Below are positions 57,352 through 64,000 of a stretch of DNA of 64,000 bases, one piece after another. The notes below the pieces were generated by a model. The model was not told where the DNA came from. It saw only the letters and a program-made list of their open reading frames with translations, and ran no database searches. Where the stretch lies: the NCBI RefSeq assembly GCF_003131205.1, contig NZ_QFFY01000002.1, forward strand, positions 891,016 to 955,015, in the 5' to 3' direction. Each line of letters opens with the position of its first letter. The stretch's first letter is position 1. The translations under genes were made by a program, and so were the position numbers. The stretch is from Occallatibacter savannae (GTDB lineage: Bacteria > Acidobacteriota > Terriglobia > Terriglobales > Acidobacteriaceae).

Positions 57352-57394
57352 CAGTTCTCAGTTTTCAGTCTTCAGTTGTCAGTCCTCAGCTCGG
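57352..57394. repeat. CAGTTTTCAGTCTTCAGTTG-type words
   Basis: Degenerate tandem between the permease and the kinase gene (convergent); same word family as at 9406, 10939 and 52464. Confidence 0.7.
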
Positions 57395-57398
57395 AGTT

Positions 57399-59078
57399 TC
57401 AGCCGATTTCGGAGTCGAAGGGGAGGAAGAAGGCGAAGACGGTGCCGTGACGGCGGGGAGATCGACTGGAGCGGAAGAAGATGGAGCCGTGGTGGCGGTT
57501 GATGATTTCTTTGCTGACCCAGAGGCCGAGGCCGGTTCCGATGGTTCCCTTGGTGGTGTAGAAGGGCTCGAACAACCGAATGGTTGCGCTTTTATCGATG
57601 CCGGATCCGGTATCGGCAACGGTGAAGACTACGCCTTGCTGTCCGGTTGACCAGCGGGTGGCCTCGCGCGTGCGAACGGTGAGTTTTCGCGGCCCGGAGT
57701 TCATGGCGTCGAGCGCGTTGGCGATGAAGTTGGCGAGCACCTGGCGGATTTCGCCATCGAAACAGCGGACGGTGCGTTGGGCTGTGAGGCGCGTCGAGAG
57801 CTGGGTCTGTGAGTTGCGCAGACGGCCCTGGTAGACGTTGAGGATCTCGTTGACGAGGGCGGCGGTGTCGACCTGCTGGGGGCTGGTGGACTGGCGGTGG
57901 AAGCGCAGAGTCTGCGCGGTGATGGCGGAGACGCGGCGTAGTTCTGCATCGGCACTGTCGAGGAAAATGCGGAGCTGTTCTTGATTGTCGGTGGAGCGTG
58001 CGAGAAAGAGGAGATTTGTGATGGCTTCGAGCGGATTGTTGATCTCGTGCGCGATGGAAGCGGCGAGGCGTCCGACGGCAGCGAGCTTATCCGCCTGGAT
58101 GAGGGCCTTTTCGGCTTTCTTCTGCTGCGTGATCTCGAGGGATGCCGCGGTGATGCCTTGAATCTTGGCATCGGGACCATAGACGGGGAAGTAGCTGACG
58201 GTCCAATAGCGGTATTCGGTGGGGTCAGTGACTAGAGTGCCTTCGAGCGGGTAATTGACAACTGGTTCGCCGCGGGCGACCTGGTCGAAGAGTTCGCGAA
58301 GGCCAGGGATGGGCGCCATCTCGGTGAGGGTTCTGCCGAGGACCTGATCGGGTGTGAGTCCGAAGAAGGCGGCCTGGCGGTGGTTGAGACGGAGGTAGTG
58401 GTAGTCGTCGAGGTCGAAGTAGGCGAGGCCGATGGGGGCGGTGTCGTATATGGTTTTGAGTTCGGCGTGCTGGCGTTCGCTCTCTTCAGATTTGCGGCGG
58501 AGCTCTTCGCGATCAATCTCGAGGGCGCGCCGGACGCGGGCGCGTTCGATTGACTCCCAGCAGCGAGCGGCGACGGTGCCGACGAGATTCACTTCCTTCT
58601 CCGTCCAGTGTCGGGGCTCGGTGGTGTGGACGGCGAGGATGGAGGTGAGGTGGCTGTCTTTCATCAACGGGTAGGAGATGGTTGCGCGGATGCTCGTTTC
58701 GCGGAAACTCTGAAGCACGTCGGCACAGCGAGGGTCGGCCTCGACATCGTCGACGACGAAGGGGCTGCCGGCGACAAGGAGATCGTGCAGCGAGGTTGAA
58801 AAGCGGCGGAGACTATAGGTGCCGATCATGGAAGGAAGGCCATCGACGAAGTTGCCGATGACAGAGGCGGTGTCCTGATCGGCGTCGACCTCGGCGTAGG
58901 CGCAGCGATTGACGCGGATGTGGCGGCCGAGCAACTCGACGGCATTGGAGGTGATCTGAACCGGGTCGATGGCGGTGCGGGAAACAGCTTCGATGCGGGC
59001 CAACAGGGCCTCTCGCTCGTGCATCAGCTCGAGTTCGCGGCGCAGTTGTGCGATCTGCTCTTCGGGGGACGGATCCAT
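57399..59078 (-). CDS. GAF/PAS sensor histidine kinase
   Basis: From the ATG at 59078 the product has 559 residues: a short coiled N-terminus, a GAF domain (about 20-180, IEAVSRTAIDPVQITSNAVELLGRHIRVNRCAYAE and SILAVHTTEPRHWTEKEVNLV), a PAS domain (about 200-315, LKTIYDTAPIGLAYFDLDDYHYLRLN), a HisKA segment (LAASIAHEINNPLEAI, phospho-His about 338) and a HATPase domain (ANFIANALDAM, FTVADTGSGID, GTIGTGLGLWVSK). There is no membrane span, so it is a cytoplasmic sensor. No response regulator is adjacent. A longer frame to 59222 has an unconserved N-terminus. Confidence 0.9.
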   Translation of the reverse strand: MDPSPEEQIAQLRRELELMHEREALLARIEAVSRTAIDPVQITSNAVELLGRHIRVNRCAYAEVDADQDTASVIGNFVDGLPSMIGTYSLRRFSTSLHDLLVAGSPFVVDDVEADPRCADVLQSFRETSIRATISYPLMKDSHLTSILAVHTTEPRHWTEKEVNLVGTVAARCWESIERARVRRALEIDREELRRKSEESERQHAELKTIYDTAPIGLAYFDLDDYHYLRLNHRQAAFFGLTPDQVLGRTLTEMAPIPGLRELFDQVARGEPVVNYPLEGTLVTDPTEYRYWTVSYFPVYGPDAKIQGITAASLEITQQKKAEKALIQADKLAAVGRLAASIAHEINNPLEAITNLLFLARSTDNQEQLRIFLDSADAELRRVSAITAQTLRFHRQSTSPQQVDTAALVNEILNVYQGRLRNSQTQLSTRLTAQRTVRCFDGEIRQVLANFIANALDAMNSGPRKLTVRTREATRWSTGQQGVVFTVADTGSGIDKSATIRLFEPFYTTKGTIGTGLGLWVSKEIINRHHGSIFFRSSRSPRRHGTVFAFFLPFDSEIG

Positions 59079-59187
59079 CTCAGTACGTTGGATGGCAAAA
59101 AACGCATGAAATTGGGAAGAGATGCGGAGAAAGTAGCCGCGTGGGGCTCTTTCGATTCCAGATTGTAGAAGGGGCGGTTGGAGTCGG

Positions 59188-59805
59188 TTAGCGGCCGCCA
59201 CGCTGGGAGGCGCGGGCTGCACGAATGAGGTTGGGCAGGTTCAGCGAGGCGGAGCGTTTGAGGTTTGCGCCGGCCATGGCTTCGAGCTGTGCCAGAGCCT
59301 GGGTGTGTTCTTCAGGGTTGCGGGCACAGGAGCAGTCGGGCGGGATGTAGATATCGAATCCGCGCATGTTGGCGTCGTGGGTTGTGGCGGTGATGCAGCT
59401 GTTCGAGGTGAGGCCGGTGAGGATGAGGGTCTCGACCTGAAGATGCTGGAGCAGGACTTCCAGCGGAGTCATGTAGAAGGCGGAGTGCATGGGTTTGAGG
59501 ACAAAGTAGTCTTCGCTGTCGGGGAGAAGCGGGCGGACGAAGGAGGCGCCTTTGGCTTCGAGGCAGCGGCCGATGAGGACTTCTTTTTCGCTGCGCCAGT
59601 CGCCGTAGTTGTCGTTGACGTAGAGGACGGGGATGGATGCCTGGCGCGCACGGGCTTTGAGTTTGACGAGGGGATTGCGAATTTTGAGTGCGCCCTGGAG
59701 GATGGCGTCGCCGTCGGGGAAGTGGAAGGTGGTGAGGACGTCGATGATGAGCAGAGCGACGGGGACGGGAGAGGGGCTGGTTTGCGCGTGCTTGCGGGAC
59801 CGCAT
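59188..59805 (-). CDS. Isochorismatase-like cysteine hydrolase
   Basis: The 205-residue protein has the isochorismatase fold: VALLIIDVLTTFHFPDGD (the D-x-x-x-D/x region with the catalytic Asp), VLYVNDNYGDWRSE, YFVLKPMHSAFYMTPLEVLL (with the catalytic Lys) and LTGLTSNSCITATTHDANMRGFDIYIPPDC (containing the nucleophile Cys). Members hydrolyse amides or vinyl ethers (nicotinamidase, isochorismatase and others). The substrate is not predictable. The ATG at 59805 lacks a strong ribosome-binding site. It is divergent from the enoyl-CoA hydratase gene. Confidence 0.86.
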   Translation of the reverse strand: MRSRKHAQTSPSPVPVALLIIDVLTTFHFPDGDAILQGALKIRNPLVKLKARARQASIPVLYVNDNYGDWRSEKEVLIGRCLEAKGASFVRPLLPDSEDYFVLKPMHSAFYMTPLEVLLQHLQVETLILTGLTSNSCITATTHDANMRGFDIYIPPDCSCARNPEEHTQALAQLEAMAGANLKRSASLNLPNLIRAARASQRGGR

Positions 59806-59881
59806 GGGATGTGTGATGCGGTGCGACCGGGGCGGGTAAGTTTGGATGGAAGAAGGAGGAGAGTGCTAGGCTCGGGTGGTT

Positions 59882-60670
59882 ATGAGTTACGAAACGATTC
59901 GGGTGGAGAAGAGGGGCGCGATCGCTACGGTCACGATGGATCGCGCGAAGGCTTTGAACGCGCTGAATGCGGCGATGTTCGCGGAGCTGGATGCGGCCTT
60001 TGGCGAGTTGGGCGCGGATGATGCGGTGCGGGTCGTCCTGCTGGCGGGCGCGGGGGAGCGGGCATTCGCTGCGGGGGCGGACATTCGCGAACTGGATGCT
60101 GTGGGGCGGGGAGAGGGAGAGGCGTTCGCGCTGCAGGGGCAGGCGGTGTTCCGGAAGATTGAGACGCTGGGGAAGCCGGTGATTGCGTGCGTGCGCGGAT
60201 TTGCGCTGGGCGGGGGATGCGAGCTGGCGATGGCGTGTTCGTTCCGGCTGGCGGCGGAGGATGCGAAGTTTGGACAGCCGGAGGTGAAGCTGGGAGTGAT
60301 TCCGGGGTATGGGGGATCGCAGAGGCTGCCGAGGCTGGTGGGGCGCGGTGCGGCGCTGAAGCTGTTGATGACTGGCGCGGTGATCGATGCGCGGGAGGCG
60401 TTGCGGATTGGATTGGTGGATGAGGTGGTGCCGGCCTCGGAGTTGATGACGCGGGCAGAGTCGCTGGCGGAGGAGATTGCGGCGCAGGCTCCGGGGGCGG
60501 TTGCGGAGGTGATTCGAGTGGTGGATCAGGGGTTGGATCTGCCGCTGGAAGAGGGGCTGCGGTTGGAGGCTGCCGCGTTTGGAAAGTTGTGCGATTCGGC
60601 GGATAAGGCGGAGGGGACGAAGGCGTTTCTAGAGAAACGGAAGGCGGAGTGGGGGAAGGGGCGAGGTTAG
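59882..60670 (+). CDS. Enoyl-CoA hydratase/isomerase
   Basis: The 262-residue protein is of the crotonase family: TVTMDRAKALNALNAAM, ERAFAAGADIREL (oxyanion hole GADI), GFALGGGCELAMACSFRLA, and FGQPEVKLGVIPGYGGSQRLPRLVG with the second catalytic Glu. It hydrates trans-2-enoyl-CoA in fatty-acid beta-oxidation or a similar path; the exact substrate is unknown, and no other beta-oxidation gene is in the window. The ATG at 59882 is used; a GTG at 59876 would add two residues. Confidence 0.92.
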   Translation: MSYETIRVEKRGAIATVTMDRAKALNALNAAMFAELDAAFGELGADDAVRVVLLAGAGERAFAAGADIRELDAVGRGEGEAFALQGQAVFRKIETLGKPVIACVRGFALGGGCELAMACSFRLAAEDAKFGQPEVKLGVIPGYGGSQRLPRLVGRGAALKLLMTGAVIDAREALRIGLVDEVVPASELMTRAESLAEEIAAQAPGAVAEVIRVVDQGLDLPLEEGLRLEAAAFGKLCDSADKAEGTKAFLEKRKAEWGKGRG

Positions 60671-60692
60671 TTACTTCTCTCCCACATCTCAA

Positions 60693-60792
60693 AAGCGAGA
60701 TATGGGGCACCCGTCGGGCCTTTTTGTTTCCCATGTCTCCAAAGACCGGAGATCCTTCGACAAGCTCAGGGCAGGCTATGGGGCACCAGGGT
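60693..60792. repeat. TGGGGCACCC / CCCATGTCTCC element, copy A (interrupted)
   Basis: The word order is ATGGGGCACCC, then TTTGTTTCCCATGTCTCC, then a seven-base loop, then GGAGA. In copy B the last arm continues at once as CATGGGG. Here GGAGA and ATGGGGCACC are separated by TCCTTCGACAAGCTCAGGG plus CAGGCT, which itself contains the frequent palindromic-type word CTTCGACAAGCTCAGG. So this copy is a hairpin element split by a second repeat. Confidence 0.75.
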
Positions 60793-60822
60793 TCTCGTGC
60801 GGTGGGACGGTATTCTAGAAGA

Positions 60823-61395
60823 GTGAATTCCCCTTTTGTGAGTGTGCGGTATTGGGTGGTAGCCGGGCTGGTTGCGGCGGGGCTGGTTGCCTGCCATAAG
60901 CAGGAACAGGCGGTTGTAGGAGCGGCGAAGAGCGCTGTGAGCGCGGAGCAGCAGGCGCGGGCTGCCGCGGAGGCGCGGGCGACCAAGCGCGACGAGCAGC
61001 GGGCGGAGCTGGCGAAGATTTCGCTGCCGACGAAGAGCATGTACGTGGATGTGCACGAGCCGGCGGCGTGGGCGAATCCGTTTCTGGCGGTCGGGCCGGA
61101 GACGATCACGCTGCGGATCATCAACGCGGATGCGAACACGAGCGATGTAGGCAAAGGGACGATGCTGCGGCCGGAAGGGGCGCGGCGGCAGGAGATCCAG
61201 ATCAGGCCGCAGGATCTTGCGGAGGCGATGGTGGCGGTTCCGGCGAACGCGTGGAAGTACGGGCGCGTGGTGGCGGTGGCGGAGATGCCGGGTGGGGCGG
61301 CGAAGGATCGCGCGAAGATGCGGCGGAATGTGGAGAGCGCGATCCAGCAGTTGAATGATCTAGGGATTGTTGTGGAGGAGTGGCCGGGACGGTAG
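60823..61395 (+). CDS. Lipoprotein of unknown function
   Basis: The 190-residue product, from the GTG at 60823, has a lipoprotein signal (YWVVAGLVAAGLVAC, lipobox LVAC, Cys 24). A helical Ala/Gln/Glu/Arg-rich stretch follows (VSAEQQARAAAEARATKRDEQR, likely coiled coil) and a beta-rich C-terminal domain (SMYVDVHEPAAWANPFLAVGPETITLRI to VVAVAEMPGG). I recognise no family. It would be anchored in the inner or outer membrane. The start has only a weak AGAAGAG upstream; a longer frame to 60649 overlaps repeat copy A and is rejected. Confidence 0.6.
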   Translation: MNSPFVSVRYWVVAGLVAAGLVACHKQEQAVVGAAKSAVSAEQQARAAAEARATKRDEQRAELAKISLPTKSMYVDVHEPAAWANPFLAVGPETITLRIINADANTSDVGKGTMLRPEGARRQEIQIRPQDLAEAMVAVPANAWKYGRVVAVAEMPGGAAKDRAKMRRNVESAIQQLNDLGIVVEEWPGR

Positions 61396-61789
61396 GGGCG
61401 CACGATCGAGGCGTTTTAGCCTCAGTATTCAGGTCTTAGTGGAATTCAGGTGTTCCATCGTCCCTAACGGGACTTGGAATATTTTTGATTGAAGTTTCCC
61501 CACGCTAAAGCGTGGGGCTAACGAACGCTGCGCCTGACGGCGCAGGTTGTTCGAGCGGCCGAGATTCTGTGGGCGCTACTGAAACATCGGGTAGCCTTTT
61601 ATCGCCTCCCGTGTTTGCCTCGCGAGATCGGCAGCATTCCGTAGTTTGTATCCCGCCCTAAATTGGTCCCACGACCAACTTAAAATGGGGCACCCATACT
61701 TATATCTTGTGTCTTGTTTCCCATGTCTCCAACTTCAGGAGACATGGGGCACCCGAACTTTGTTGAGAGATCAGCGCTAAGATCACAGC
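61396..61789. other. Repeat-filled intergenic region, 394 bp
   Basis: Three hairpins lie in a row: GTCCC-TAAC-GGGAC (61460-61473), CCCCACGC-TAAA-GCGTGGGG (61498-61517) and CTGCGCC-TGAC-GGCGCAG (61528-61545). The rest, up to repeat copy B, is AT-richer with no clear signal. I see no gene. Confidence 0.75.
61684..61756. repeat. TGGGGCACCC / CCCATGTCTCC element, copy B (intact)
   Basis: CCCATGTCTCC (61720-61730) pairs with GGAGACATGGG (61738-61748) over seven bases, preceded and followed by TGGGGCACCC. It is the uninterrupted form of the copy at 60693-60792. Confidence 0.8.
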
Positions 61790-64000
61790 GTGGATGTTTT
61801 CAAGATTCTGAATCAGCCTTCTCTGGAACATGAGAAGTTCAGCGCACATCGGGAGCTGGAGGCGCGGCTGAAGGTGAAGCTGCGCGGCGATGTGCAGTTC
61901 GACGCGGGTTCGCGCGCGCTGTACGCGACGGATGCTTCGAATTACAGACAGCTGCCGGTTGGGGTGATTCTGCCGCGGGATGCGGCGGATGTGGAGATGG
62001 CGCTCGCAGAGTGCCGCGCGCTGGGGGCGGCGGTGTTGCCGCGCGGCGGCGGAACAAGCCTGGCGGGGCAGTGCGCGAACGTCGCCGTAGTCTTTGATTT
62101 CTCGCGATATATGACGGGGCTGGTGTCGATCGATGCCGCGGCGAAGTTGGCCGTGGTGCAGCCGGGCATTGTGTTGGACACGCTGCGCAATGCCGCGGAG
62201 AAATACGAGCTGACGTATGGGCCGGACCCGGCGACGCATTCGCGGTGCACGCTGGGCGGGATGATCGGAAACAACAGCTGCGGCGTGCATGGGCTGATGG
62301 CCGGGAAAGTGGTCGATAACGTGGAGTGCCTGCATGTGGCGCTCTACGATGGCACGCGGATGACGGTGGGCAGGACGAGCAATGCGGAACTGGAAAGGAT
62401 TATTCGCGAGGGCGGACGGCGCGGCGAGATCTATGCGGGGCTGAAAGGCATTCGTGATCGCTATGCGGATCTGGTGCGGGCAAAGTTTCCGAAGATTCCG
62501 CGGAGAGTTTCGGGATACAACCTGGATGAGCTGCTGCCGGAGAACGGATTCAATGTGGCGCGGGCGCTGGTGGGGACGGAGGGGACCTGCGTCACGGTGC
62601 TCGAGGCAAAACTGAATTTGACGAAGAGCCCGCAGCATCGTGTGCTGACGGTGCTGGCGTTTCCAGATGCGTTTGCGGCGGCGGATGCGGTGCCTGCGGC
62701 GCTGGAGCACAAGCCGATCGGGCTCGAGGGGTTCGACCAGATGCTGGTCGACTTCATGCGGCGGAAGGGATTGGCATCTGCGCAGTTGCAGAAGCTGCCG
62801 CCGGGACAGAATTTTCTGCTGGTGGAGATGGGGGCGGATTCGGAGGAGGAGGCGCAGGAGAAGTCGCGCAGGATCGCGGAGGGATCGCAGAAGTGGCCGG
62901 TGAAGCCGGTAGCACATATTTGTTCGCCGGAGGAGGCGGAGAGCGTTTGGTATGTGCGCGAGTCGGCGCTGGGCGCGGTGGTGTTTGTGCCGGGCGAGCC
63001 GGATCGGTGCGAGGGTTGGGAGGATTCTGCAGTGCCGCCAGAGAGGCTGGGAGATTATCTGCGCGCGATCAAAGAGCTGATGAGCGAGTACGGATACAGC
63101 ACGCCGCTTTATGGGCACTACGGGCAGGGATGTGTGCATATGCGGGTGAACTTCGACTACCGAAGCGTGGAGGGCCTCACGAAATTTCGCGAGTTCATGG
63201 AGCGCGCGACGGATGTGGTGTTGCGATTCGGTGGGTCGCTAAGCGGCGAGCATGGCGATGGACAGTCGCGCGCGGCGCTGCTGCCGAAGATGTTCGGGCC
63301 GGAGCTGATGGAGGCGTTCCGGGAGTTCAAGCGGTTGTGGGATCCGGATAACCGGATGAATCCGGGAAAGCTGGTGGATGCGGTAAGGGTGTATGACCCT
63401 GTAGAGAACCTGCGCCACCTGCGGTGGGGCCAATCGCCTTCGGCAGACCCGCGCCAGGAAGAAGGCGCGGGAGCGAAGTCTGTTGTTGAATTTGAGCCGT
63501 ACCTTGCGTTTGCGAAAGATGGTGGGTCGCTGGAGCGCGCAACGGAACGATGCGTTGGCGTGGGGGCATGCCGCAAGACCGAAGGCGGGGTGATGTGCCC
63601 GAGCTATCGCGGGACAGGCGAGGAGAAGCATTCGACAAGAGGGCGCGCGCATCTGCTGTGGGAGATGCTGGCGGGATCGCTGCGGCCGGAGGGGTTCCAG
63701 AGCGAGGCGGTGCTGGAGTCGCTGGATCTCTGTTTGAGTTGCAAGGCGTGCAAGACCGAGTGCCCGGTGCAGGTGGACATGGCTGCGTACAAGGCGGAGT
63801 TTTTGGCGCAGCACTACAAGACGAAGATGCATCCGCTGCAACATTATGTGTTCGGGTTTGCGGACAAGCTGGCAAGATTTGGGTCGACTGCGCCGGGGTT
63901 GGCGAATGCAGTGTTGACGGGAGGGCTGACCAGCGGCCTCGTGAAGCGATTGGCAGGAATGGCCAGGGAAAGAAAGCTGCCGTCGCTGGCGCGGAAGTCT
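61790..64000 (+). CDS. FAD-linked oxidase with 4Fe-4S domain (partial)
   Basis: The frame from the GTG at 61790 is open for 737 codons to the window edge, so the C-terminus is missing. It has a PP-loop FAD-binding domain (ALYATDASNYRQLPVG, LPRGGGTSLAGQCANVAVVFDFSRYM, GNNSCGVHGLMAGKVVDNV), a FAD-oxidase C-domain (LVGTEGTCVTVLEAKLNLTK to HGDGQSRAALLPKMFG) and then two 4Fe-4S-type motifs (RCVGVGACRKTEGGVMCPSY and LDLCLSCKACKTECPVQVDM). This GlcD-GlcF-like fusion is typical of D-2-hydroxyacid dehydrogenases (YdiJ type) and glycolate oxidase-like enzymes. The start has no strong ribosome-binding site. It follows repeat copy B. Confidence 0.86.
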   Translation, partial: MDVFKILNQPSLEHEKFSAHRELEARLKVKLRGDVQFDAGSRALYATDASNYRQLPVGVILPRDAADVEMALAECRALGAAVLPRGGGTSLAGQCANVAVVFDFSRYMTGLVSIDAAAKLAVVQPGIVLDTLRNAAEKYELTYGPDPATHSRCTLGGMIGNNSCGVHGLMAGKVVDNVECLHVALYDGTRMTVGRTSNAELERIIREGGRRGEIYAGLKGIRDRYADLVRAKFPKIPRRVSGYNLDELLPENGFNVARALVGTEGTCVTVLEAKLNLTKSPQHRVLTVLAFPDAFAAADAVPAALEHKPIGLEGFDQMLVDFMRRKGLASAQLQKLPPGQNFLLVEMGADSEEEAQEKSRRIAEGSQKWPVKPVAHICSPEEAESVWYVRESALGAVVFVPGEPDRCEGWEDSAVPPERLGDYLRAIKELMSEYGYSTPLYGHYGQGCVHMRVNFDYRSVEGLTKFREFMERATDVVLRFGGSLSGEHGDGQSRAALLPKMFGPELMEAFREFKRLWDPDNRMNPGKLVDAVRVYDPVENLRHLRWGQSPSADPRQEEGAGAKSVVEFEPYLAFAKDGGSLERATERCVGVGACRKTEGGVMCPSYRGTGEEKHSTRGRAHLLWEMLAGSLRPEGFQSEAVLESLDLCLSCKACKTECPVQVDMAAYKAEFLAQHYKTKMHPLQHYVFGFADKLARFGSTAPGLANAVLTGGLTSGLVKRLAGMARERKLPSLARKS

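Noticed and set aside
61700..63139. Long open frame antisense to the FAD oxidase (479 codons)
   Set aside because: The plus-strand frame has all FAD and Fe-S motifs; the antisense frame is Arg/His-rich.
1..64000. rRNA, tRNA and riboswitch genes
   Set aside because: I scanned the intergenic gaps for cloverleaf or conserved leader patterns and saw none; a covariance-model search would be decisive.

Overview
The window is GC-rich (about 60% by eye), densely coded bacterial chromosome. It most resembles an acidobacterium of the class Terriglobia. The reasons are an orphan fused MacB/FtsX-type permease of the acidobacterial duplicated kind, a DUF4382 lipoprotein, a DUF5916 outer-membrane protein, many short secreted proteins, lipid A synthesis (so a Gram-negative envelope), and many intergenic repeat words. 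No rRNA, tRNA, CRISPR array, complete insertion sequence or integrase was found. The taxonomic call is inference from gene content.

Layout. 0-11 kb: lpxB, a SnoaL-like protein, an alginate-export-type porin, a RibD-C/DHFR-like reductase, a YwqK-like secreted protein, a macro-domain protein, DAHP synthase (aroG type), a secreted DsbA-like thioredoxin-fold protein and an SRPBCC protein. 11-20 kb is the accessory part: a radical SAM protein, a two-gene lower-GC block (DUF2806 + DUF4238), a HEPN-like protein, small secreted proteins, a parDE module whose toxin gene carries an in-frame stop, a 55-aa basic Cys protein, DUF1569, DUF302 and DUF4126 proteins. 20-31.4 kb: an ECF sigma factor, a DoxX-like protein, DinB, a PLP decarboxylase divergent from cysteine synthase, DUF1877, an HxlR regulator divergent from a SnoaL gene plus an NmrA-like gene broken by one stop codon, and an ECF sigma / zinc-finger HEAT-repeat anti-sigma / double-PDZ operon.

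31.5-44 kb: an RNase HI-like protein with an unusual tail, a DUF4382 lipoprotein, then a carbon-metabolism block. That block holds zwf and an NAD-type 6-phosphogluconate dehydrogenase (minus strand), an NADP-type 6-phosphogluconate dehydrogenase (plus strand), and a minus-strand operon of a GH15 glucoamylase, transketolase, rpiB and a HAD phosphatase. Together these release glucose from alpha-glucans and run both the oxidative and non-oxidative pentose phosphate branches. 44-51.3 kb: superoxide dismutase, an exported glutathione peroxidase, a DUF5916 protein, clpB and hsp20 with a candidate operator (oxidative and protein-folding stress). 51.6-64 kb: a TauE-like exporter, a DUF971 protein, a beta-barrel-like protein, the large orphan permease, a GAF/PAS histidine kinase, an isochorismatase-like hydrolase, enoyl-CoA hydratase, a lipoprotein and a truncated-by-window FAD/4Fe-4S oxidoreductase.

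The most unusual signals are two genes each broken by a single in-frame TAA (parE and an NmrA-like gene), the lower-GC DUF2806-DUF4238 pair, an RNase H domain joined to an AF2212-like tail, and several families of intergenic repeats: 7-8 base words in at least ten gaps, and a hairpin element whose second copy is split by another repeat.
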